From assembly GCA_937989585.1 (NCBI GenBank), contig CALKRW010000006.1, positions 1 to 64,000 of the forward strand: a stretch of 64,000 nucleotides of DNA, read 5' to 3'. This stretch comes from an uncultured Porphyromonadaceae bacterium. GTDB lineage: Bacteria > Bacteroidota > Bacteroidia > Bacteroidales > Muribaculaceae. Below the pieces are notes generated by a model. It was given only the letters and a program-made list of their open reading frames with translations. It did not search any database and was not told where the DNA came from. Each line of letters opens with the position of its first letter. The stretch's first letter is position 1. The position numbers and the translations under genes were made by a program. Shown piece after piece: positions 7,371 through 16,200 of the stretch.

Positions 7371-8510
7371 ATGCTCCGCATAGCGTTTGATGCCAAAAGG
7401 GCGCTGAACAATGTCACCGGGCTCGGCAATTATTCCCGCCTCGTGATCGAGGCCATCGCCGGGTCGGGCATTGATGCCGAACTCCTGCTGATGACCGCGC
7501 CCGGCGCCACTCTCGAAAGGGTGTGGAAACTCCTCGCCATGCCTAATGTCCGCCTAGAGGAAGGCACGGGCTTCGCCGCCCGCCACATGCAGTGGCTATG
7601 GCGCTCGCGGAGCATGGTCGGCGATCTGCGCCGCCTGCGCCCTGACATATATCACGGCCTGTCGAACGAACTGCCGCTCGACATAGAGAAGTCGGGAATT
7701 CCTTCGGTCGTGACCATCCACGACCTGATATGGCGCCGTTTCCAATCGGACTACACCGCCATCGACCGGCGTCTCTACGATATGAAATACGGCCGCTCGG
7801 CACGCGCCGCCACCCGTGTCATCGCCATCTCCGAGTGTACTAAGCGTGACATAATCTCCGACTTCGGCGTCGACCCCGACAGAATCGATGTGATATACCA
7901 GGGCTGTGACAGCCAGTTCGCTTCCGCGTCGGTCGAGGAAATCGCCCGTGTCCGCTCTCGTTACGGCATCGGCGACAATCCTTATATCATCGCCGTCGGC
8001 ACAGTCCAGGGCCGCAAGAACCAGTTGCTCGCCGTCAAGGGCCTGCGCGCGCTCCCTCAGGACGTGCGACTGGTGATTGTCGGACGCCGCACGGCCTATG
8101 CCCGCGACATCGACGCCTACGTCTCGGCGCATCCCGGTCTTGCCGAGCGCATACTGTGGCTCGAGGGAATACCTTTCGCCGATCTGCCCGCGCTCTATTC
8201 CGGAGCGCTGTTCTCCACCTACACCTCGTTCTACGAGGGTTTCGGCATTCCGCTTGTCGAGTCGCTGCGCTGCGGCGTCCCGGTTATCGCGGCCACGGGC
8301 TCCTGTCTCGAGGAGGCGGGTGGTCCGGGAGCGCTCTATGTCGACCCGCACGATGCCGACGCATGGGCTGACGCCGCCCAAATGCTGACGGAGGACAAGG
8401 CATTGCGCGGAAGAATGGTGCGCGAGGGGCAGGCTCACTGCGAGGCTTTCGACAACGCCTCGTTCGCCGACAATTTCATCAGAACTTACCGCAAGGCATT
8501 GACGTTATAA
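7371..8510 (+). CDS. Family 4-like glycosyltransferase (GT-B fold)
   Basis: 379 aa. N-terminal Rossmann domain begins MLRIAFDAKRALNNVTGLGNYSR, where the GLGNY motif binds the acceptor/donor. The C-terminal domain shows IIAVGTVQGRKN (residues ~205-217) and the retaining-GT signature YEGFGIPLVESLRCGVP near residue 287 with the E-x7-E pair that contacts the nucleotide-sugar. Probably cytoplasmic and membrane-associated. An SDR epimerase follows after 30 nt, so the two may act in glycan or glycolipid assembly; donor and acceptor are unknown. Confidence 0.85.
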   Translation: MLRIAFDAKRALNNVTGLGNYSRLVIEAIAGSGIDAELLLMTAPGATLERVWKLLAMPNVRLEEGTGFAARHMQWLWRSRSMVGDLRRLRPDIYHGLSNELPLDIEKSGIPSVVTIHDLIWRRFQSDYTAIDRRLYDMKYGRSARAATRVIAISECTKRDIISDFGVDPDRIDVIYQGCDSQFASASVEEIARVRSRYGIGDNPYIIAVGTVQGRKNQLLAVKGLRALPQDVRLVIVGRRTAYARDIDAYVSAHPGLAERILWLEGIPFADLPALYSGALFSTYTSFYEGFGIPLVESLRCGVPVIAATGSCLEEAGGPGALYVDPHDADAWADAAQMLTEDKALRGRMVREGQAHCEAFDNASFADNFIRTYRKALTL

Positions 8511-8540
8511 GACTAACCCCGATAAGATAAAACACGGAAA

Positions 8541-9602
8541 ATGGAAGGAAAAAGCATACTTATAGTTGGCGCAGGCGGCTTCATCGGCGGCTTCATCGCA
8601 CGCCGTGCCCTCGAACTTGGCTACGAGACATGGGCCGGAATCCGCGAGACCACCTCGCGGCGCTGGCTCGACGACCCGAGACTGAGATTCGCGGTCTTCG
8701 ACTACGACAACCCCGACGCACTCCGCGAGCAGGTGGCGCGTTATGCCGCCGAGGTCCCCGGCGGATGCTGGACTCACATAATCTGGAATCTCGGCGCCAC
8801 GAAAGCCGTCAACTACCGCGACTTCGACCGCGTGAACTTCGGATACGTCCGCACGTTCGTCAATGCCATGGCGGAACTGAATCTGCGCCCCGAGCGTTTC
8901 CTCTACATGAGTTCGCTATCGGCCCTCGGTCCCGGCGACGAGCGCAACTACACCCCTCTCGACGAGCACACCATAGCCATGCCGAACACCGCCTACGGCC
9001 TGTCGAAAATCAAGGCCGAGACCTTTCTCGAGACCCAGGCGTGGCTGCCGTGGATCATTTTCCGTCCGACCGGCGTCTACGGTCCCCACGAGAAGGACTA
9101 CCTGATGATGATAAAGTCCATCGACTCCCACTTCGACTTCGGCGTCGGCTACCGCAAGCAGATGCTCACCTTCATCTATGTCGACGATCTGGTCGAGGCG
9201 ATGTTCCGGGCGCTGAATGCCTCGGATGTCGTGGTACATAAGAAATACATCATCTCCGAGCCGCGCGCCTACACCCAGTCCGAGTTCAGCGACATGGTTA
9301 CCGGACTGTTGGGCAACCGTTTCGTCATTCCCGTGCGCCTGCCCCTGTGGACCGCTAAGATAGCTTCGGCTGTCGCCGAGAAATTCGCCGCCGCACGCGG
9401 AAAGTCATCGACGCTCAACCGCGACAAGTACAAGATTATGCGTCAGCGCAACTGGTCGTGCGACATCACTCCCGCCCAACGCGACTTCGGCTTCAATCCC
9501 GAGCACAGCCTCCTCGACGGACTGCGCGCCACCGTGGCCGCATATCGCGCCGATCAGGCCCGCGCCCGCCTCGACAAGGCCAACCGCCTCGGCATAAGAT
9601 AA
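8541..9602 (+). CDS. NAD(P)-dependent epimerase/dehydratase (extended SDR)
   Basis: 353 aa. Nucleotide-binding GAGGFIGGF at residues 10-18 and the catalytic YxxxK as AYGLSKIKAE near residue 152, preceded by SSLSALG containing the catalytic Ser. Substrate-binding region includes IIFRPTGVYGPHEKDY. This group acts on nucleotide sugars or on 4-ketoreduction of sugars. It lies between a glycosyltransferase and a small membrane protein in one rightward unit ending in the terminator at 9988. Confidence 0.82.
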   Translation: MEGKSILIVGAGGFIGGFIARRALELGYETWAGIRETTSRRWLDDPRLRFAVFDYDNPDALREQVARYAAEVPGGCWTHIIWNLGATKAVNYRDFDRVNFGYVRTFVNAMAELNLRPERFLYMSSLSALGPGDERNYTPLDEHTIAMPNTAYGLSKIKAETFLETQAWLPWIIFRPTGVYGPHEKDYLMMIKSIDSHFDFGVGYRKQMLTFIYVDDLVEAMFRALNASDVVVHKKYIISEPRAYTQSEFSDMVTGLLGNRFVIPVRLPLWTAKIASAVAEKFAAARGKSSTLNRDKYKIMRQRNWSCDITPAQRDFGFNPEHSLLDGLRATVAAYRADQARARLDKANRLGIR

Positions 9603-9667
9603 CGGGACCTCGGCCTGCCTGTACTGAGAGGCAGAGCAAACAGTGACATAACAGAAAAAGAAAAGAT

Positions 9668-9940
9668 ATGAGTTACGCGCTAATCGCTGCCATAATCGTC
9701 AGCATCCTGCCCATAGGCTTTTTCCCGCAGATGCTCGAGGCGCTTCCCCCCGACGCCTCGGGACAACTCCTCCTGCTTGTCAAACTCTATCCCGTGGCCG
9801 TGCTCGGCTACGCCCTGTGCGCGTTCCTCTGCGGACGTCAGCGCACATTGCTCGCGTGGATACTCGTCGTTCTGTCACTGCTGACCTCGGCGGCGCTTGT
9901 CGTTCCGCTCTTCCTCGGCCTGCCTCCCTACGCGGCCTGA
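9668..9940 (+). CDS. Small membrane protein of unknown function
   Basis: 90 aa, with three predicted hydrophobic helices at about residues 3-22, 34-55 and 62-85, and a short basic loop GRQRT between the last two. No family recognised. GC content and codon use match its neighbours. It is 65 nt after the epimerase gene and followed by an intrinsic terminator, so it appears to be the last gene of that operon. Confidence 0.6.
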   Translation: MSYALIAAIIVSILPIGFFPQMLEALPPDASGQLLLLVKLYPVAVLGYALCAFLCGRQRTLLAWILVVLSLLTSAALVVPLFLGLPPYAA

Positions 9941-9987
9941 TTACCCCCTTAGCGCGGAAGGAAACTCGTAAAAAATAGTTTGTACAG

Positions 9988-10012
9988 AATCGACCGAGAG
10001 GTCGATTTTTTT
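9988..10012 (+). terminator. Intrinsic terminator
   Basis: Perfect 8-bp stem (9988-9995 / 10000-10007) closed by a GAGA tetraloop and followed by a run of T to 10012. It ends the glycosyltransferase unit and touches the promoter of the next gene. Confidence 0.8.
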
Positions 10013-10014
10013 AC

Positions 10015-10022
10015 TAATTTTG
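10015..10022 (+). promoter_or_regulatory. -7 element of the MFS transporter gene
   Basis: TAATTTTG, 21 nt before the ATG at 10044. The -33 region would fall inside the terminator hairpin and has no TTTG. The element rules out the in-frame TTG at 10020 as start. Confidence 0.55.
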
Positions 10023-10043
10023 CGGGCCAAAAAGATTGTTTTT

Positions 10044-11198
10044 ATGAAAAAATCGTTGCTTTCGCTCGCTTTCGGCACATTCGCGCTGGGCATCGTCGAG
10101 TTCGGTATGATGGGAATCCTTAACGACATCGCCTCGGCCCTCGAAATAAGTGTCGTCAAGGCGGGTCATCTTATTTCCGCTTATTCGGCGGGTGTCGCCG
10201 TTGGCGCACCCATGTTGCTTTTCCTGCGCCGCATTCCACTCAGGCGGCTTATGATTCTGCTCGCGGCGGTGATTGCCATCGGCAACGCCATGGTCGCCGT
10301 GTCTCCCAACTTCGAGTGCATGCTTGTGGCCCGTTTCATCTCGGGCCTTCCTCACGGGGCCTTCTTCGGCGCGGGCGCCATTGTGTGCTCGCGGCTCGCC
10401 GACCCCGGCAAGGGAGCCTCGGCTGTCGCTGTCCTCGTCGGGGGCATGACAGTCGCCAACCTTGTCGGCGTCCCGGTCTTCACCTTCATCTGCAACACCA
10501 TCTCGTGGCGCATTCCCTTCGGACTTGTCGCGATGATAGGTGTCGCCACGGTGATTGCCATACGCTTATGGGTTCCCGCGCTGCCGTCACTGCCCGACAC
10601 CGGACTCAAGGGCCAGTTCCGTTTCCTCTCGCATCCCCAGCCCTGGCTGATTTATGCCGGAGTGTTCTTCGGACAGGCTAGTGTCTACTGCTGGCTCAGT
10701 TACATCTCGCCCATCATGACCGAGGTGGCAGGCTTCCCCGAGAACTCGATGACATGGATTATGGTGCTTGTCGGCTTCGGCATGGTTGCCGGCAACTATA
10801 TCGCCGGACGCTTTTCCGACCGTCACTCGCCCTCGCTTGTGACAGCAATCATAGCCGCTCTCATCATCGTGCTGATGCCCCTGGCCTATTTCTTTGCGGC
10901 CTCGCGTCCTGCCGAACTGCTGTTCGCCTTCCTTGCTCCGGCGCTGCTGTTCGGTCTCGGTGGTCCGCTGCAGTATCTCATCGTGCGTTATGCGCGAGGC
11001 GGCGAGATGCTTGGCGGCGCCGGCATACAGATATCCTTCAACGTGTCGAATGCCCTGGCAGCCGCGATGGGCGGCGCCGTCATAAACATGGGCTACGGCC
11101 TCGCCTCACCCGCCCTTGCCGGCGTACCCTGCGCAATCATCGGTGCCCTCGCCCTCTTCCGCCTCCACGCCATCGAGCGACGCACCCCCTCCGCCTGA
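10044..11198 (+). CDS. MFS efflux transporter, AraJ/DHA1-like
   Basis: 384 aa, 12 predicted membrane helices. Opening MKKSLLSLAFGTFALGIVEFGMMGIL resembles AraJ/arabinose-efflux permeases; the motif between TM2 and TM3, PLRRLMILLAAVIAIGNAMVA, carries the RR/K pattern of DHA1 carriers, and a second repeat occurs after TM8 as GRFSDRHSPS. Likely exports a sugar or drug-like compound. The start at 10044 is preferred over 10020 because the -7 promoter element overlaps the earlier codon. Confidence 0.8.
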   Translation: MKKSLLSLAFGTFALGIVEFGMMGILNDIASALEISVVKAGHLISAYSAGVAVGAPMLLFLRRIPLRRLMILLAAVIAIGNAMVAVSPNFECMLVARFISGLPHGAFFGAGAIVCSRLADPGKGASAVAVLVGGMTVANLVGVPVFTFICNTISWRIPFGLVAMIGVATVIAIRLWVPALPSLPDTGLKGQFRFLSHPQPWLIYAGVFFGQASVYCWLSYISPIMTEVAGFPENSMTWIMVLVGFGMVAGNYIAGRFSDRHSPSLVTAIIAALIIVLMPLAYFFAASRPAELLFAFLAPALLFGLGGPLQYLIVRYARGGEMLGGAGIQISFNVSNALAAAMGGAVINMGYGLASPALAGVPCAIIGALALFRLHAIERRTPSA

Positions 11199-11268
11199 CC
11201 GTCCACTCCTTCCCAAATTTCCAGCCTCTCTCTTCCAACCGGTTTTCTCCAACCACTCTCAAGACCAT

Positions 11269-11489
11269 ATGTTGAACTTTGAGGAGGGTATGGGCGAATT
11301 GACCGAGCCCTATCGAGATTCAGGCAAAGGGATTTCCAAAACGGGAAGTCCTTTTGAGGGAGTGCTTTACCCGATGATTTCAAACTGTGGCTAAGCCGCC
11401 ATCCCGGACTTACCATAGAAGAGGCCCTTCACCGCTATCGCGAAGGACAAAAAGCCAAACGCCGCCGACAAGGTCCCAAACTACATTAA
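11269..11489 (+). pseudogene. Small gene remnant with a frameshift
   Basis: One frame reads MLNFEEGMGELTEP... to SPFEGVLYP and stops at 11392-11394. A second frame, offset by -1, continues as DDFKLWLSRHPGLTIEEAL... and ends with TAA at 11487, eight bases before a good terminator. The two frames overlap at 11358-11391, so a single indel near there would rejoin them into a ~73-aa protein. I recognise no family. A non-coding origin is possible. Confidence 0.35.
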
Positions 11490-11496
11490 ACCCAAC

Positions 11497-11531
11497 GCCA
11501 CCGAGAATCCTCATTTCTCGGTGGCGCTCTT
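11497..11531 (+). terminator. Intrinsic terminator
   Basis: Perfect 11-bp GC-rich stem (11497-11507 / 11515-11525) with a 7-nt loop, followed by GCTCTTTTATTTT. Its presence after the TAA at 11489 argues the preceding small reading frame was once a gene. Confidence 0.8.
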
Positions 11532-11579
11532 TTATTTTGATAGCCTGTCGCAATTTTTATCCACGGATTGGAACCTTTA

Positions 11580-12356
11580 TCATTCTTTGTCTGGAGCAGG
11601 AGCGGCAAAAGCCTCTTCTACAATGCCGACGATGGATGCCACAGGATGAATTGAGAATCGTATTGTATTCTCATCAGTATGAAAAGTCGTTGAAATCAGA
11701 ACCTGACGGTTGTTTTCCTTAGGAAAATCACAATTAATATATTCTCCTTTATATCTCTCCAGCCTATATTCAAAGAAGTCCTTTTTCAATAATTCATCTG
11801 AATCATATGAATTATTGGCTTTAGCTTCCTCTCGGAGATCTTCGAATTGCTGGGACGTCAGAATCGTATTTATGATTTTCTCTAAATCATCATCTATCAT
11901 ACAGATTTTCCAACCTCTGCGTAATTTATATTGCGGCTGATTTCCAATGGCATCACGATGCAATACAAAAAGAGCAGGAAGTTGCTTGATCTTGGATAGT
12001 GTGAATCCTTTGGGCACAAAAATCAAATCCTTATCGTGGATACCACAGAATTGCATTGAGTTGCCATCGACCACGAATTTATAAAAATCCTCCGGATTAA
12101 GAATTTTGCCTGTCTTAGAACGAAATTCATTATAATCCACTGATGGAGCAGCCAATACCATAGGAGCGGAAGGATGATGGGATGAACCTGCGCATACAGT
12201 ATTATAGGTCTCCGTCAACATCGCATCACGCTTTTTGCGCCTGTTGTTCGACGCACATACCACGGTGATTATAAACATGGCGAGAAAGATTATTATAAGG
12301 ACACATCCTATAATAATCATTACTTCTGAAAACTGTGTGGACGAAGATTCCATCAT
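11580..12356 (-). CDS. Membrane-anchored protein with an S24/LexA-like peptidase domain
   Basis: 258 aa from the ATG at 12356, whose A-T-G overlaps the TGA of the upstream gene (ATGA), so translation is probably coupled; a longer start at 12398 is possible. One membrane helix at residues 12-34 is followed by NNRRKKR, placing the rest in the cytoplasm. Residues 92-150 resemble the S24 fold: FVVDGNSMQFCGIHDKDLIF (candidate Ser100) and QYKLRRGWKI (candidate Lys144). There is no DNA-binding domain. AT-rich composition suggests acquisition. Function unknown; activity needs the dyad to be genuine. Confidence 0.6.
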   Translation of the reverse strand: MMESSSTQFSEVMIIIGCVLIIIFLAMFIITVVCASNNRRKKRDAMLTETYNTVCAGSSHHPSAPMVLAAPSVDYNEFRSKTGKILNPEDFYKFVVDGNSMQFCGIHDKDLIFVPKGFTLSKIKQLPALFVLHRDAIGNQPQYKLRRGWKICMIDDDLEKIINTILTSQQFEDLREEAKANNSYDSDELLKKDFFEYRLERYKGEYINCDFPKENNRQVLISTTFHTDENTIRFSIHPVASIVGIVEEAFAAPAPDKE

Positions 12357-12796
12357 ATATGAGAGCTGTATGTCAGACCTTTGCTTTTGAAGAAACAAAG
12401 ATTCAGATTATTAGACATAAACGCCATAACTGCTTTTGAAGCAATCATGGAGCAGATCATCGCACCTAAGGCGAGGATTTGATTATACTGTATAAACAAC
12501 CATCCGAAGAAAGTGGCTGATATTAAGGTAAGGAAAACTGCCGATATAAAAATGAGGACATTAGAACCGAATTGCTTGTCGGCTTGATGAACACTCAAAT
12601 CCATATAGTAGATAATCGTCTCCAAAAGGAATATGAAGTAAACAGTCCATCCTCCTATTACAAGCTGTGTTTGCCATGCACTTATTTTGGGCATAAAGCC
12701 AAAGATACCCATTGACAAGCCAATTGCCCATACCAATGTATTGAGAATGGGAATCAGGATATGATGAATTTTAGAGTCGTCAAGTGCCATAGCCAT
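12353..12796 (-). CDS. Four-helix membrane protein, unknown function
   Basis: 147 aa with four hydrophobic segments (about residues 12-34, 45-64, 78-100, 105-128). No family recognised. It is AT-rich compared with the flanking genes, has its own consensus promoter, and its stop overlaps the start of the S24-like membrane protein by 4 nt. The two are therefore a tightly coupled pair and likely act together in the inner membrane. Confidence 0.65.
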   Translation of the reverse strand: MAMALDDSKIHHILIPILNTLVWAIGLSMGIFGFMPKISAWQTQLVIGGWTVYFIFLLETIIYYMDLSVHQADKQFGSNVLIFISAVFLTLISATFFGWLFIQYNQILALGAMICSMIASKAVMAFMSNNLNLCFFKSKGLTYSSHI

Positions 12797-12821
12797 TTAT
12801 AAGAATGGAGTTTTTAGTTTG

Positions 12822-12852
12822 CAAAGATACTGGTTCTCGGCGAGATGACAAA
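12822..12852 (-). promoter_or_regulatory. Promoter of the S24-like membrane operon
   Basis: Minus-strand -7 TATCTTTG (12829 to 12822) and -33 TTTG (12852 to 12849) with 19 nt between, 26 nt upstream of the first ATG. Confidence 0.75.
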
Positions 12853-13087
12853 AGAAATGTTGAAAAAAGTGCTGATGTAGAGGGTGAAAGAGGTGTAACT
12901 CCGATGCAATCGTGCTCATTATTCAAGTGTGCAACAACGATATTCACTTACGTCACACGGCCAAATCGCATGCTTTTGCAATCATTTGGCACCGTCATGG
13001 ATGATAGAAGTCGGATTAGTTTGGTTCGGGCTTTAGATATGCCCGACTAAACCTAAACCAATATAGAGGGCTGGGCAAAAGAAAAGC
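12853..13087. other. Gene-free AT-rich stretch
   Basis: No convincing gene on either strand. A weak hairpin, TCGGGC/GCCCGA with a 9-nt loop, lies at about 13025-13045. The sequence is AT-richer than the flanking core genes and looks like decayed accessory DNA. Confidence 0.4.
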
Positions 13088-13088
13088 T

Positions 13089-13108
13089 GTTACGATTTGT
13101 TTCGTAAC
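13089..13108. repeat. Short inverted repeat
   Basis: GTTACGA (13089-13095) and TCGTAAC (13102-13108) with a 6-nt loop, 18 nt from the tRNA-like fragment at 13126. Possibly part of a recombination site. Confidence 0.4.
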
Positions 13109-13125
13109 TGCTTGATTTATTAGGG

Positions 13126-13145
13126 TGGTCCCGCTTGGACTTGAA
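13126..13145 (-). other. tRNA 3'-end-like fragment (possible att remnant)
   Basis: Read on the minus strand, 20 nt match a tRNA 3' end: T-loop TTCAAGT, 3' T-stem strand and acceptor strand ending GCGGGACCA. The 5' partner strands of the T-stem and acceptor are missing, so it is not a tRNA gene. Such fragments are left at attachment sites of integrating elements. The intact parent tRNA is not in this window. Confidence 0.4.
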
Positions 13146-13148
13146 ACA

Positions 13149-13177
13149 GCGAGCCCCGCCGGTGAGGCGGGGCTCGC
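13149..13177 (-). terminator. Terminator of the pyruvate oxidoreductase gene
   Basis: Perfect 12-bp GC-rich stem (13149-13160 / 13166-13177) with a 5-nt loop, 26 nt after the stop codon on the minus strand, followed by TGTTTC. A weak U-tract makes it partly a stability hairpin. Confidence 0.7.
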
Positions 13178-13203
13178 GCTATCTTATATTATAAGGTGTG
13201 GGA

Positions 13204-16200
13204 TCAGGCGTTCTCGTTGGCCTGCTCGAGGGGTTTGATCAGAGGATCGGCGCCCCACTGCTGCTGGCTCAGACGGAGGTAGTTGTTGTAGCGCCACTGT
13301 GCGTTGGCCTTTGCGGCGGCGAACATTTCCTCGGCTTCCTGGGGGAAGGACTTGAGCATGGAGGCGTAGCGTACCTCGCCTTTGAGGAAGTCCTCGAACT
13401 TGTCCCAGTCGGGAGTCTTCGAGTCTAGCGAGAAGGGGTTCTTGCCTTCTTCCTCGAGAGCGGGGTTGTAGCGCCAGAGGTGCCAGTAGCCGCATGCGAC
13501 TGCCTTGGCTTCCTCGGCCTGGCTCTTGCCCATGCCTGACTTGAGGCCGTGGTTGATACAGGGTGCGTAGGCGATTATCAGCGAGGGACCGTCGTAAGCC
13601 TCAGCCTCGCGGAGGGCCTTGAGGGTCTGTGCGTTGTCGGCGCCCATGGCGATCTGTGCGCAGTAGACGTAGCCGTAGGTAGAGGCGATGAGGCCGAGGT
13701 CTTTCTTACGGATGCGCTTGCCTGCGGCGGCGAACTTGGCGATGGCGCCGATGGGGGTAGCCTTCGAGGCCTGGCCGCCGGTGTTCGAGTAAACCTCGGT
13801 GTCGACGACAAGGACGTTGACGTTCTTGCCCGAAGCGAGCACGTGGTCGAGACCGCCGAAGCCTATGTCGTAGGCGGCGCCGTCACCGGCGATGATCCAC
13901 TGCGAGCGGGCGGCGATGAAGCCCTTGAGTTCGAGCAGGGCCTTGCAGTTGTCGCAGCCGCATGCCTGGCAGAGGGGAACGAGTTTGTCGGCGACCTCGC
14001 GTGTTACGGCGGGGTTCATCTTGTTGTCGAGCCACTGCTGGGCGAGGGCCTTGATTTCGTCGGAGCACTGTGCGCAGCCGAGCATGCTGGTCATGACGGC
14101 GGCGACGCGGTCGCGAATCTTGTCGGTGGCGATCTTCATGCCGAGGCCGAATTCGGCGAAGTCCTCGAACAGTGAGTTGGCCCATGCGGGACCGTTGCCC
14201 TTGGCGTTGGTGGTGTAGGGAGTCGAGGGAACCGAACCCGAGTAGATCGACGAGCAGCCTGTTGCGTTCGCAACCATTTCGTGGTCGCCGAAGAGTTGCG
14301 AGATGAGTTTGACGTATGGAGTCTCGCCGCAGCCGGAGCAAGCGCCGGAGAACTCGAAGAGGGGAGTCGCGAACTGGCTGTTCTTGGGCATGGCCTTGAT
14401 GTCGACGAGGTCCTGCTTCGAGGTGACATTCTTGACGCAGTAGTCCCATTCCTTCTGGACGGGGAGCTGGCTTTCGAGGGGCTTCATGGCGAGAGCCTTC
14501 ACGCCCTTCTTGCCGGGGCAGACGTCAACGCAGTTGCCGCAGCCGAGGCAGTCGAGTACGTCGACGGCCTGGAGGAAGCGCATGCCGGTGAATGTCTTGC
14601 CGATGGCGGGGATTGTGGCGTCTTCCGCGAAGGGAGCGGCCTGCATTTCCTTTGCGTCGAGGACGAAGGGACGGATGGCGGCGTGGGGGCAGACGAAGGC
14701 GCACTTGTTGCACTGGATACAGTTGGCTTCATCCCATTCGGGAACGAAGGCAGCCACGCCGCGTTTCTCGTATGCCGCTGTACCCTGTTCCCAGGTGCCG
14801 TCGGGGTTGGCTGTGAAGGCGCTGACCTTCAGCAGGTCGCCGTTCTGGGCGTTGATGGGACGGACAACGTCGTTGATGAATGCGGGATCGTTGTTGTCGG
14901 CGCACTCGTCGTCGGGGAGGCTGGCCCATGCGGGGTCGATCTCGAGTTTGTGGTACTCGTTGCCGCGGTCGACTGCTGCATAGTTCTTGTCGACTACGTC
15001 CTGACCCTTCTTGCCGTAGGACTTGACGATGAATTTCTTCATCTGCTCTACGGCCAGGTCGACGGGGATGACCTCGGTGATGCGGAAGAATGCCGACTGG
15101 AGGATGGTGTTGGTGCGGTTGCCAAGGCCGATCTCGACAGCGATGCGGGTTGCGTCGATGTAGTAGACGGTGATGTTGTGCTGGGCGAAGTAGCGCTTGA
15201 CGTTGTTGGGGAGGTTCTTGGCGAGCTCGTCGCCGCTCCATATGGTGTTGAGCAGGAATGTGCCGCCGTCACGCAGACCGCGTGTCACGTCGTACATGTG
15301 GAGGTAGGCCTGTACGTGGCATGCCACGAAGTTGGGGGTGTTCACCAGATAGGTCGAGCGGATGGGCTTGTCGCCGAAGCGCAGGTGCGAGCAGGTGAAG
15401 CCGCCTGATTTCTTCGAGTCGTATGCGAAGTATGCCTGGCAGTATTTGTTGGTGTTGTCGCCGATGATCTTTACCGAGTTCTTGTTGGCGCCAACAGTGC
15501 CGTCGGCGCCGAGGCCGTAGAACTTGGCCTCGAAGGTCGAGGGATCGCCGAGGGCTACCTCAGCCTTCTCGGGCAGCGAGGTGAATGTGACGTCGTCGAC
15601 GATGCCGACGGTGAAGCGGTCCTTGGGCTGGGGCAGGGCGAGGTTCTCGAATACTGCGAGCACCATTGCGGGAGTGGTGTCCTTCGAGGCCAGGCCGTAG
15701 CGTCCGCTGACAATCTCGGGAGCGTCGGCGACGCCGTAGAAGCATTCCTTGACGTCGAGGGCGAGGGGCTCGCCGTTGGCGCCGGGCTCCTTGGTGCGGT
15801 CGAGCACTGCGATGCGCTTTGCGGTCTTGGGGACTGCGGCGAGGAAGTGCTTGGCCGAGAAGGGACGGTAGAGGTGAACTGCAACCATACCTACTTTCTC
15901 GCCCTTGGCTACGAGCGAGTCGATGGCTTCCTGGGCGGCCTGGGTTACGGAACCCATGGCGATGATGACGCGCTCGGCGTCGGGTGCGCCGTAGTAGTTG
16001 AAGAGGTGGTATTCGCGGCCTGTGATCTTCGAGATCTCGGCCATGTAGTTCTCGACGATTTCGGGAACGGCCTCATAGTGCTTGTTGCATGCCTCGCGGT
16101 GCTGGAAGAAAACGTCGCCGTTCTCGGCCATGCCGCGTGCAACGGGAGCGTCGGGGGTGAGGGCGCGCTTGCGGAAGTCGGCGAGGGCCTTGCGGTCGAG

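Noticed and set aside
10020..10043. TTG start extending the MFS transporter by 8 codons
   Set aside because: The -7 promoter element overlaps it, so it would not be transcribed.
11387..11722. 111-codon plus-strand frame crossing the terminator at 11497
   Set aside because: Pro/Arg/Ser-rich, runs through a terminator and antisense to the S24-like gene; spurious.
12805..13050. 81-codon plus-strand frame in the AT-rich gap
   Set aside because: Starts across the promoter of the opposite gene and shows no recognisable pattern.
14281..15408. 375-codon plus-strand frame inside nifJ
   Set aside because: Antisense shadow of a highly conserved enzyme gene.
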